A stretch of 33,177 nucleotides of DNA, from NCBI GenBank assembly GCA_011391125.1, contig JAABRE010000053.1, positions 1-33,177 of the forward strand, in the 5' to 3' direction. This document shows positions 13,400-19,947 of the stretch, one piece after another. The notes beneath the pieces were generated by a model. The model saw nothing but the letters and a program-made list of their open reading frames with translations, searched no databases and was not told the origin of the DNA. Numbering within the stretch: position 1 is the stretch's first letter; every line of letters begins with the position of its first letter. The position numbers were made by a program, and so were the translations under genes. The DNA comes from Synechococcales cyanobacterium S06 (GTDB lineage Bacteria > Cyanobacteriota > Cyanobacteriia > Cyanobacteriales > JAABRE01).

Positions 13400-14434
13400 A
13401 TGTGGTATTTAAGTAAAATTACTTTTACGGGTTCAGAATCTGCCATATCTGAATTGGTTAAACATTATAATAAGTCACCTTACGGAACGAATATCAGCCG
13501 AGAAAAAAATAGTTTTTTTAACACTCTTTTTTATCGACCATCCAGTTTATTTTCTCATCCTGATGCACCCAATGACTCCACCTTACGCAGTAAGCTCAAC
13601 GAAGATTTATTAGTATATAATATTGAAAACTTGGGTTGTTCATTGGTGGGATTAGGATACCTTGAAAAAAGAGACACGGAGTTAGCTACCATTGGTTTAT
13701 TTACTCGTTATAATACTCCTTTGATTGGTTTAGCTAGAATTGCTAATATTCCCGAATATAGTGATGTAACTATTGAGGTTTCCTATCACCGTGTACCCAC
13801 TTCTTCTCAGTCAGAAATTAATAATTATCCCTCTGGTTTTTATCAACTTAAAAATGGTAGATGTTACTCAGAACGTCAGGAAGATCAAGGACAGAAAATA
13901 ACCAAAGAAGAAACCCTAGAATATTTATTAACCAATCATCAAAAATTTGGTGATAACAACAGAAATTATCTATTTTTCGACAAGAGTAAATATGTCAGAG
14001 GAAGTTCGATTTGGCGAAAAGATTTAGATTTTGAAGGAACAATTTTCGAGAAAACCCATCAACAAATCCAAGCTTTACCCACTTGTTTAAAGATATTACA
14101 TTCTTCTGAATGGTTATTTATCATTAATTATTGTGTTTTAAGTAGAGAAGATCGTGAACCTTTAAGTTTTTATCATGGAGAAATAGTTTATCAAAGATTC
14201 GATAATCAAGGTGATGAAGATTATAATTTGTTTTTAAATAGACAATTTACTCTTGATCACGTCTTTAAATCCTTAAAAATTGAACCAGATTTTGTTGCCA
14301 AAAATTCAACTCAAATAATTAAAAAAATGGAGTCTCTGGCCACTAAATTAACTCCTCTAGTTGTTAATCTTCTAAAGCTAAGGGAACTTGAAGAGGAATA
14401 TGCTAATCTTCAATCTAAATTAAACTCAAAATAA
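13400..14434 (+). CDS. Unrecognised 344-aa protein under the shared operator
   Basis: No family recognised. Mixed alpha/beta composition, rich in aromatic residues, without signal peptide or membrane segment. Starts MWYLSKITFTGSESAISELV. Residues about 75-130 are beta-rich (LGCSLVGLGYLEKRDTELAT, IEVSYHRVP), the middle is polar, and the C-terminal 40 residues form a helix or coiled coil (LTPLVVNLLKLRELEEEYAN). A short Cys-His pattern is not evident. Start is fixed by GGGGGTAAAAA before the ATG. It follows the small coiled-coil gene by 100 bp with its own operator copy. An effector or structural role in the regulon is possible but not shown. Confidence 0.7.
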   Translation: MWYLSKITFTGSESAISELVKHYNKSPYGTNISREKNSFFNTLFYRPSSLFSHPDAPNDSTLRSKLNEDLLVYNIENLGCSLVGLGYLEKRDTELATIGLFTRYNTPLIGLARIANIPEYSDVTIEVSYHRVPTSSQSEINNYPSGFYQLKNGRCYSERQEDQGQKITKEETLEYLLTNHQKFGDNNRNYLFFDKSKYVRGSSIWRKDLDFEGTIFEKTHQQIQALPTCLKILHSSEWLFIINYCVLSREDREPLSFYHGEIVYQRFDNQGDEDYNLFLNRQFTLDHVFKSLKIEPDFVAKNSTQIIKKMESLATKLTPLVVNLLKLRELEEEYANLQSKLNSK

Positions 14435-14439
14435 ACCTT

Positions 14440-14457
14440 AAGAAAATCCCTTTTCTT
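14440..14457 (+). promoter_or_regulatory. Shared palindromic operator upstream of the phosphatase gene
   Basis: AAGAAAATCCCTTTTCTT, perfect outer arms. A TAGGAT -10-like hexamer starts 9 nt after it (14467-14472). MITE copy C begins at 14478, so the predicted transcript would start at about the MITE edge and carry it as a leader. Confidence 0.7.
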
Positions 14458-14477
14458 GAATGTATATAGGATAATTA

Positions 14478-14579
14478 TAGCATTTTTAGTTGATATTTCG
14501 CCTCTTTTTTTCCCCCTCTCCCTTTGGGAAGAGGGGGGAAGGGGGGTGAGGGTAGATAACACTTAATCAGAAAATGCTA
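14478..14579 (+). mobile_element. MITE copy C, TA-flanked, ~102 bp
   Basis: Ends TAGCATTTTTAG and GAAAATGCTA with TA at 14476-14477 and 14580-14581. The core CCTCTCCCTTTGGGAAGAGG can fold into a hairpin. Nearly the reverse complement of copy A (8006-8104). It separates the operator/-10 of the phosphatase gene from its start codon. Confidence 0.85.
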
Positions 14580-14613
14580 TAACCATAAATCACTTTCACT
14601 AGGAGCAGATTTA

Positions 14614-15114
14614 ATGTTAGATTTAGATATTATTATTTGTGGTGTCCCCGAAGTTAATGATTATATTGATGATGCAGACCTGGTTATTTCGATTATGAAT
14701 CCGGGTTATACAATTTTTGCACCTCAGTCTATTTTATCTAAAGAAAATGATAATCGTCACAGTGTTTTAAGGTTAGAATTTGATGATGTCTGGTCAGAAA
14801 ACTATCAATTAGGACAAGAACTGGTAACTAAGGATATTATTTATGATGTTATTGATTTTGTTTCTACTCATTATGAAAATGCCGATAATCCCTTAACTTT
14901 ATTGATCCATTGTCACGAAGGAGTTAGTCGTTCTACTGCTATGGCCATTACCGTTTATACTGCTATATTTAAAGATTATCAGGAGGCGATCGAGAGAGTT
15001 GCAGGCGATCGCTCCCAAGCAGTTCCCAACTTTGAAATAGTACGTTTAAGCGATGAAATCTTCGGTTTAAAAGATAAATTAATTAACGCAGTTTGGGAAG
15101 AATTTTATCATTAA
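14614..15114 (+). CDS. Tyrosine/dual-specificity phosphatase-like protein
   Basis: 166 residues, small cysteine-phosphatase fold. The P-loop HCHEGVSRST (about 98-107) fits HC-x5-R with Cys and Arg present, and the preceding segment (VIDFVSTHYENADNPLTLLI) is the usual helix-strand before it. The C-terminal part (AVPNFEIVRLSDEIFGL) matches a group of bacterial phosphatase-like proteins with a PNxxIVxLaDxxLG ending. The general acid is not obvious; Asp residues at FDDVW (about 56) are candidates. RBS AGGAGC. Preceded by the shared operator and MITE C. A 5'-truncated duplicate lies at 1540. Downstream is a dead NYN gene start. Confidence 0.85.
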   Translation: MLDLDIIICGVPEVNDYIDDADLVISIMNPGYTIFAPQSILSKENDNRHSVLRLEFDDVWSENYQLGQELVTKDIIYDVIDFVSTHYENADNPLTLLIHCHEGVSRSTAMAITVYTAIFKDYQEAIERVAGDRSQAVPNFEIVRLSDEIFGLKDKLINAVWEEFYH

Positions 15115-15252
15115 TTGTAGATTGACAGAACAGGCAAAATGCCTGTTTTTCTATACCAAGAAAACCGAGAAATTGTCAAGAAAGGAAGTAACTAAAGATG
15201 AAAACTTGAATTTTAATTGGTGCAATTTACGGTTTATTAATTGCAGTTTATT
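14825..15252 (+). repeat. Right copy of the ~430-bp direct repeat
   Basis: Equivalent to 1540-1989. It includes the phosphatase 3' half, the intergenic AGGCAAAATGCCTGTT hairpin and the first ~55 bp of the NYN gene. The right copy has lost part of the intergenic operator: only AAGAAAACC remains at about 15162. Confidence 0.85.
15198..15252 (+). pseudogene. Remnant of the NYN gene start
   Basis: ATGAAAACTTGAATTTTAAT at 15198 aligns with the start of the NYN gene at 1936, including the RBS context. Codon 4 is TGA, and similarity fades after about 15252. The rest of the gene is absent. To 15347 nothing further is recognised. Confidence 0.75.
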
Positions 15253-15347
15253 GGTTTAATTGTGGCAACTTACCATAATGATAAATTGTCGGGTTCATCA
15301 GATTTTTAACTCCTACTTGTTAGATAAAACTTGATCTTTCACTCACC

Positions 15348-16820
15348 CTATTTATAGATTTCCCAAGCTTTTTGAGAATCTGCCCGCATACGTTGTCTTA
15401 AATCATGGGGACATAATATTTCCACATTATGACCCCAACTTCTTAAACGCATAATGACATCAGCTTCCACATTGTAACCACCTTCTTTACCGTGGCGATA
15501 ATTCATTATATAATAAGCATCATCGGGGTTATTTTCTATTACTTTGCTAATTAATTGTTTATCATTTTCTGTTAATTTTGTCTGAGTTTTTTCTAAACTC
15601 TGATTTAATTTTTGCCAAAATTCTTGCAAATTATTAATATTTAACTGTTTAAAAGTATCATGTCGTTTTGTATTTTTGATGTAATATTTATGAAAATCTT
15701 GGGGAAAACGTAACAACATAGTTTTAAGTTCCCGATCTAAATCTACCCCTAAACCTTCCTGTAATTTATCATAAATATCAGCTGAATTTAACTCCTGTAA
15801 TTCTTCTTTTTTCTTCAGTAATTTTAAATGAATATCAGGATTATCTTCATCCCATTCTTGGGAAAAAATATATTTATTTTTATCCAGTTCCAGAAAATGA
15901 TCTAAACGATAATTATAGTAACCTAAATAAGAAAGATTACTCGGTTTAGAACCATAACCTGTCAGATAAATTCCTCGCTGATTATAGAATAAACAGATAG
16001 GGAAAATAATTAAATCTACAGTTTCTTGCTGACTAGAACTAGCATATTTAATACTAATTAAAGGTATATCTTCCTGTGACCAAACTTTTCTTAATTGATA
16101 CACTATATCTTCAATTTTATCAAGATCATTTCGAGTAACAATGTGTTGAAACTTGATAAAAAAACGTTGTTGTTCTCTAAGACTTTCTGAAGTAGTTTTT
16201 AATAACTCATCGAAAATAATATTATTAGTTTGGTCAGAAAAATTACTATTTTCTAAAGTATTAGTAAGATGAGAAACCGAGATTAATTTCGTGGTAATTG
16301 TTTCTAAATGTAACTTAGTATATTGTTTATTTTTAGATAATAAAAAACTCCTTGTTGCTAAACAAATAAAGTCATTATTAAAAGTTCTAATTCCATTTTT
16401 ACCATTTTTTTCCTTTAAACATTTAAAAGGAATTAAACTAAGTATTTCCTCTTTTTGTTTCTCATTTAAAGTCAGACCAAAACGAGCTTCAAATTTTATT
16501 AACCAATCATGGAGATTAACTTTAAAAGTATCTAACCAAGTAAAAATTGAATATTTTATATAATCGGAATTAAAAACTTCTCTCCAATCTTTTTGAGTAA
16601 AGGTTTCTTGAGGAAAATAAAAATCAGAATTTTCGTCATAAAAACTAATTAATTCCACATACAATCTAAAGGCCTTTTTAATATTATCAAAAAAACTTTT
16701 AAGAGCAGGTTCTAACTTAGGATGATCTGGTTTAGGATATCTTAAATTTTTCGGTGTATCAATTGACCATAAATTAGCAGGAAATGGTGGATATTCTTGA
16801 TAAAAAGGTAATTCTGCCAT
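15348..16820 (-). CDS. TIGR03985-type CRISPR-associated WYL-domain regulator
   Basis: 490 residues. The N-terminal ~150 residues (AELPFYQEYPPFPANLWSID) are typical of the cyanobacterial CRISPR-associated TIGR03985 group. Residues about 250-345 form a WYL-like core (VDLIIFPICLFYNQRGIYLT, YNYRLDHFLEL). The end, YNVEADVIMRLRSWGHNVEI then CPHDLRQRM, is the conserved C-terminal extension of WYL proteins. WYL proteins often act as ligand-sensing transcription regulators of CRISPR and phage-defence genes; in Synechocystis one represses crRNA accumulation. No canonical winged-helix motif is obvious to me. It is divergent from the 58-aa gene at 16975, and the spacer holds the shared palindrome, so autoregulation is likely. 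It is the best candidate regulator of all genes with that palindrome. Confidence 0.85.
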   Translation of the reverse strand: MAELPFYQEYPPFPANLWSIDTPKNLRYPKPDHPKLEPALKSFFDNIKKAFRLYVELISFYDENSDFYFPQETFTQKDWREVFNSDYIKYSIFTWLDTFKVNLHDWLIKFEARFGLTLNEKQKEEILSLIPFKCLKEKNGKNGIRTFNNDFICLATRSFLLSKNKQYTKLHLETITTKLISVSHLTNTLENSNFSDQTNNIIFDELLKTTSESLREQQRFFIKFQHIVTRNDLDKIEDIVYQLRKVWSQEDIPLISIKYASSSQQETVDLIIFPICLFYNQRGIYLTGYGSKPSNLSYLGYYNYRLDHFLELDKNKYIFSQEWDEDNPDIHLKLLKKKEELQELNSADIYDKLQEGLGVDLDRELKTMLLRFPQDFHKYYIKNTKRHDTFKQLNINNLQEFWQKLNQSLEKTQTKLTENDKQLISKVIENNPDDAYYIMNYRHGKEGGYNVEADVIMRLRSWGHNVEILCPHDLRQRMRADSQKAWEIYK

Positions 16821-16909
16821 AATTTTAAGTCCTCAAAAGAATAAATACTAATCTAACATAATTACAATCAAAATAGGTTAACTATTACATAATTGTTACA
16901 ATTTTTATG

Positions 16910-16927
16910 GGGAAAAACCCTTTTCCT
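16910..16927. promoter_or_regulatory. Shared palindromic operator between the WYL regulator and a small gene
   Basis: GGGAAAAACCCTTTTCCT. Both arms carry matching changes (GGAAAA with TTTTCC), so symmetry is kept although the sequence differs from consensus. TTTAAT follows 9 nt later (16937) for the rightward gene. Confidence 0.72.
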
Positions 16928-16974
16928 AAACCATGTTTTAATCATAATTATTAACAAAACAAGAGGTAAAAATT

Positions 16975-17151
16975 ATGACAAAACAAGAAGCTTACGTTAA
17001 AGGTGAACGTGATGGCGCACACAACAATGGTTATCATAACCCGGCCAATGATCCCGCCAATCAAATAGTTTGGTCTGGTGCAAAAGCTAAAGAAATAAGT
17101 GAAGCTTACGCCGAAGGTTTTCGTAATGGTCAAAAAAATAAACCTAAATAA
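16975..17151 (+). CDS. Small polar protein, 58 aa, divergent from the WYL regulator
   Basis: ATG at 16975 with RBS AAGAGGTAAAAATT, stop at 17149-17151. The sequence starts MTKQEAYVKGERDGAHNNGY and ends AYAEGFRNGQKNKPK. It contains two similar AY-x2-G-x3-G units (EAYVKGERDG near the start, EAYAEGFRNG near the end) around an Asn/Pro-rich middle (HNPANDPANQ). This repeated design suggests a compact two-helix binding protein. No membrane segment and no known family. The reverse-strand frame over the same bases is longer in places but lacks an RBS. Its operator, RBS and internal repeat support a real gene. Confidence 0.72.
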   Translation: MTKQEAYVKGERDGAHNNGYHNPANDPANQIVWSGAKAKEISEAYAEGFRNGQKNKPK

Positions 17152-17551
17152 TAAGTAAGTTTAAAGGAGAAAAAAGGGTTTTAAAATTTACTTTTTTCCC
17201 TGTTTAATGCTTATTAAAAGTAATTTGTTTCGATTACATTATTAATGTGGCAAACTTTTTCAATTAATAATAATTAAAGTGTTGGCCCCACCCTTAAGAA
17301 ACAGTTGTCGAGGCGATCGCTGCTTCGGAGCAACTCTTAGTGATCGATACATTGTTAAATTATTGAATAATATTTAATAATTTACATTGGTAATTATTCA
17401 GGTGAGTATTATAAAAGAAGTAAAATAAAGACTAAAATTAGGCGGATAAAAATGATGAATCAAGCTTAATCTATTATTTTTTCAAATAAAAAAGTCTTTT
17501 TTTCGCAAGATAATTTAATATATTATTATATTTTAAAATAAGCTTAAAAAA
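17152..17551. other. 400-bp intergenic region, AT-rich, one GC-rich palindrome
   Basis: Begins with AAAAAAGGGTTTTAAAATTT-like sequence that may terminate the small gene. At about 17310-17350 lies GAGGCGATCGCTGCTTCGGA, a HIP1-containing short palindromic repeat. The remaining sequence is AT-rich with many TTTAAT/TATAAT-like boxes, and I assign no specific promoter for the next gene. No gene seen. Confidence 0.5.
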
Positions 17552-18094
17552 ATGAACATAAATCAATTAAATGACTTTTTATCAAAATACAAGATTAATA
17601 CTCAAGAATGGTCTCCTAAAAAAGGAACAAAAACCGTAGCTGATCTTAAGAATGAAATTGACTCAGGAGAAACAACTTTAGAAATTATTAATAATCAGTT
17701 ATATCGGGTTGTTAAATTAGTTTCTGTGGAAGTTAAAGTGAAATTAGGAGAGCAATTATTTACTTTAGTAGAAGATAAACAAATATTTTTCACAGGAGCA
17801 TTGAGAAAACGAAATTTGAATAAATTAGCCGAGAAAATTATCGCTGATGAAACCCCAGAATTAGCAGCTTTTCGCTGTTTAAAGGAGGAAATTGGCTTAG
17901 ATTTTAAGAAACCTTTAATCTTCCTTGAAAAAACCGAGGAAATTAAACTTTCTCCTAGTTATCCTCACCTTAATTCTGTCTATCAAGTGTTTAATTATCA
18001 GGTTATTTTAGATGAACATGAATTGGAATTTATGCGGTTTTCAGAGTATCAAAAAAATAAGAAAATTACTTTATTTACTTTGGAATTGTGTTAA
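17552..18094 (+). CDS. Nudix-like hydrolase, divergent
   Basis: 180 residues. A Nudix-type box is recognisable at about 106-126: DETPELAAFRCLKEEIGLDF fits x5-E-x7-R-x-L-x-E-E-x-G-L, but the usual first Glu of REUXEE is Cys (RCLKEE) and the GG before the box is missing (TGALRKRN). The N-terminal ~60 residues (EWSPKKGTKTVADLKNEIDS) fit a plant/cyanobacterial Nudix subgroup with this prefix, as I recall it. Nudix enzymes cleave nucleoside diphosphate-X compounds such as ADP-ribose. Catalysis here is uncertain because of the changed box. Located just before the NADAR-like gene. No shared operator is seen directly upstream, and no strong RBS, only AAGCTTAAAAAA. Confidence 0.65.
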   Translation: MNINQLNDFLSKYKINTQEWSPKKGTKTVADLKNEIDSGETTLEIINNQLYRVVKLVSVEVKVKLGEQLFTLVEDKQIFFTGALRKRNLNKLAEKIIADETPELAAFRCLKEEIGLDFKKPLIFLEKTEEIKLSPSYPHLNSVYQVFNYQVILDEHELEFMRFSEYQKNKKITLFTLELC

Positions 18095-18124
18095 AATCCC
18101 ATCATCCCCAAGGAAGATGGGAGT

Positions 18125-18142
18125 AAGAAAACCCCTTTTCTT
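18125..18142 (+). promoter_or_regulatory. Shared palindromic operator, perfect consensus copy
   Basis: AAGAAAACCCCTTTTCTT: seven-base arms AAGAAAA and TTTTCTT are exact reverse complements around CCCC. TATGAT starts 9 nt later (18152-18157), and the NADAR-like gene starts at 18189. This is the type copy of the set. Confidence 0.8.
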
Positions 18143-18188
18143 AATTGCATTTATGATAACTAAAGTTATTAAAAAAGGATAAAAATAT

Positions 18189-18737
18189 ATGTCAATTATT
18201 GTTCAAAGTCATCGTCGTCGTTTAGATAATATTCAAAAAGACTATCCCGAAACCATTATTATTGACGTAACATCTAAAGGTGAAACTCCTTGGGTTAAGT
18301 TCAGTCCCTTTTATCCCCATGGTAACATTCCTGTGCCCTTTTATCCCCGTTGGCAAAGTGAATCTGTGGAAGGAATTTGGCAAGGTTTAAAGGTGTTTGA
18401 AACTGCGGGAATTGACCATTCAAAAATGCAGATTCAGGACATGAAAAATATTAAACGAACTGTTAGGAAATACGGTAAAACTAAAGGTCATTCAGCAGGA
18501 GCAACTAAGTTATTAAGTTACCTAGATGCGAGAAAGTTAATTTACCTTCCTAGTTATCTTTGGGTATTAGAAAATCCCCTCGCTGATTTGGTGGAAAAAT
18601 TGCGAAAAATGTCCCAATCTCAAACTGTTATTCTCTTAGATTATGAAACTAATGGAGACATTAAAAATTGTAAAAAACCCCTTTCCCATGCTTATTTAAT
18701 TAAGTATTATGTCGAGGGAACTTATCCTAGTTTTTAA
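18189..18737 (+). CDS. NADAR-like conserved protein (resembles DUF6939)
   Basis: 182 residues starting MSIIVQSHRRRLDNIQKDYP. Key stretches are IIIDVTSKGETPWVKFSPFY, GNIPVPF, SVEGIWQGLKVFE, MKNIKRTVRKYGKTKGH and ARKLIYLPSYLWVLEN. The order FSPFYP...SVEGIWQGLKVF...KRTVRK is similar to NADAR proteins (FSNF...TVEHYFQAQKF), and I recall the family as DUF6939. NADAR enzymes act on ADP-ribosylated guanine or on riboflavin-type N-glycosides, so an ADP-ribose-related role would fit the macro and Nudix-like genes nearby. The link is by motif resemblance, not proof. It has the perfect copy of the shared operator and RBS AAAGGAT. It is the last gene before the tRNA at the island boundary. Confidence 0.6.
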   Translation: MSIIVQSHRRRLDNIQKDYPETIIIDVTSKGETPWVKFSPFYPHGNIPVPFYPRWQSESVEGIWQGLKVFETAGIDHSKMQIQDMKNIKRTVRKYGKTKGHSAGATKLLSYLDARKLIYLPSYLWVLENPLADLVEKLRKMSQSQTVILLDYETNGDIKNCKKPLSHAYLIKYYVEGTYPSF

Positions 18738-18742
18738 CCTTA

Positions 18743-18878
18743 GTAGGGGGGTAAAACGTAAATTAATTTACTATTAATTCCCTCGATTAAGGCTCTGTTT
18801 TGCCCACCCAATCACAAAGTGGCAATTGTTAGATTAAAACCTATTCTTTCAATTAATTGAGCAATTACCCACCCTACT
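18743..18878. repeat. Dispersed repeat with GTAGGG / CCCACCCTAC ends
   Basis: About 136 bp, same family as 5864-6004 (shared TTTGCC(C/T)ACC and TCAATTAATTG(A/C)GCAATT blocks). It separates the accessory cluster from the tRNA and the core genes. Confidence 0.6.
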
Positions 18879-18952
18879 TATTTTAGAATTGGGAAAATTT
18901 AGGGAAAACATAATTTATAATTAAAGGAAATTGTGAAACCTTTAATTTAAAA

Positions 18953-19026
18953 CGGGCTTGGAGAGACTCGAACTCCCGACCTGCTGATCCGTAGTCAGCC
19001 GCTCTAATCCACTAAGCTACAAGCCC
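18953..19026 (-). tRNA. tRNA-Arg (anticodon ACG)
   Basis: On the minus strand the acceptor strands GGGCTTG and CAAGCCC pair, the D-arm is GCTTAGTGGATTAGAGC, and the anticodon arm GCTGA-CTACGGA-TCAGC shows ACG at positions 34-36. The T-arm is GGGAG-TTCGAGT-CTCTC. 74 nt, no CCA encoded. It lies at the border between accessory and core sequence, a common island attachment site. I found no duplicated tRNA 3' end near the integrase to prove that. Confidence 0.95.
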
Positions 19027-19095
19027 TTAATTGAGTTATTTGCGTTTCGCTTTTTTTACCCAACGATTATTTATATTAACACAGGCTCTGAAAAA

Positions 19096-19590
19096 ATGCA
19101 AGACTTTCGCGAAAAAATTTCTTTGACCCATCTCAATAAGGCCGGAGAGGCGCAAATGGTGGACGTTTCCGAGAAAAACGTTACCTTCCGAGAGGCGATC
19201 GCCAGCGCTCAAGTTAGAATGTTACCAGCAACATTAGCGGCGATCGAAGCGGGGAATGCTCCCAAGGGCGATGTGATTGCTACGGCCAAAATTGCGGGAA
19301 TTATGGCGGCTAAACAGACATCGGCCTTAATTCCCCTGTGTCACCCGTTAGTGTTACAGAAAATTGAGGTTAATATTGCGGCTAATTCCAGCTTGCCGGG
19401 TTATGAAATTCAAGCAACGGTAAAAACCAAAGCGGAAACAGGGGTAGAAATGGAGGCCTTGACTGCTGTTTCTGTGGCTGCTTTGACTTTATATGACATG
19501 GCAAAGGCTCTGGAAAAATCAATGATCATTGAAAATATCCATTTAGTTAGCAAAACGGGGGGAAAGTCGGGGGATTATTCCGCTACTTAA
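19096..19590 (+). CDS. moaC: Cyclic pyranopterin monophosphate synthase
   Basis: 164 residues, full length for MoaC. Converts the cyclic 8-oxo-GTP-derived intermediate from MoaA into cPMP in molybdenum-cofactor synthesis. Family blocks: [14 protein letters not shown] (about 21), [48 protein letters not shown] (about 115-134) and SKTGGKSGD near the C-terminus. The conserved Lys and His residues (AAKQTS, LCHPL, KTGGKSG) are present. Codon use is GC-richer than that of the accessory genes to the left. It stands alone, divergent from the tRNA, with no other moa gene in the window. Confidence 0.97.
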   Translation: MQDFREKISLTHLNKAGEAQMVDVSEKNVTFREAIASAQVRMLPATLAAIEAGNAPKGDVIATAKIAGIMAAKQTSALIPLCHPLVLQKIEVNIAANSSLPGYEIQATVKTKAETGVEMEALTAVSVAALTLYDMAKALEKSMIIENIHLVSKTGGKSGDYSAT

Positions 19591-19692
19591 TTATTTGATT
19601 TTTGTCTCACGCAAAGGCGCTAAGACGCAAAGGGGGTTTTCCCTTGGAGTCAGGTGTTATGATGGTAAGTTGTGTTTTATTAAGGAGTTTTT

Positions 19693-19947
19693 ATGCCGCC
19701 ACGTTGGCCAAGAAAACCAGATCGAGTAAATGATCCAGCTTTTCGTAAACTTGACGATCGCATGAATTTTGCGGTTCATGTTGCTTTTGCCCTTGCTTGT
19801 AATTCCGGTGTTTGGTTTTTCCATAACCTGAAAAATGCTGACTGGAATTGGATTGTTTGGTTTTCGGGGATTTGGGGTTTATTATTGTTATTACATCTTC
19901 TTTATATTGCAGTAATTGCAGATTATTCGGTGAAAACAAATGGCTAA
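19693..19947 (+). CDS. Small conserved two-TM membrane protein
   Basis: 84 residues starting MPPRWPRKPDRVNDPAFRKL. After a basic N-terminus there are two hydrophobic segments, about 27-45 (FAVHVAFALACNSGVWFF) and 52-76 (WIVWFSGIWGLLLLLHLLYI), as in the bacterial 2TM-domain proteins. RBS AAGGAG. It overlaps the next gene by 8 bp (shared ATGGCTAA), indicating translational coupling. Function unknown. Confidence 0.82.
   Translation: MPPRWPRKPDRVNDPAFRKLDDRMNFAVHVAFALACNSGVWFFHNLKNADWNWIVWFSGIWGLLLLLHLLYIAVIADYSVKTNG

Noticed and set aside
14440-14457. Palindrome after the 344-aa gene as an ordinary terminator
   Set aside because: It matches the operator set in sequence and -10 spacing and has no strong GC stem or T-run, so a promoter element is the better reading, although a dual role is possible.
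16951-17133. Minus-strand 60-codon frame over the small gene next to the WYL regulator
   Set aside because: No RBS, unlikely composition (Phe/Cys-rich shadow), and it is antisense to a frame with RBS, operator and internal repeat.
18666-18690. AAAAAACCCCTTTCCC-like sequence inside the NADAR-like gene as another operator copy
   Set aside because: It lies in coding sequence, lacks the AAGAAAA arm symmetry and has no -10 hexamer at the fixed distance.
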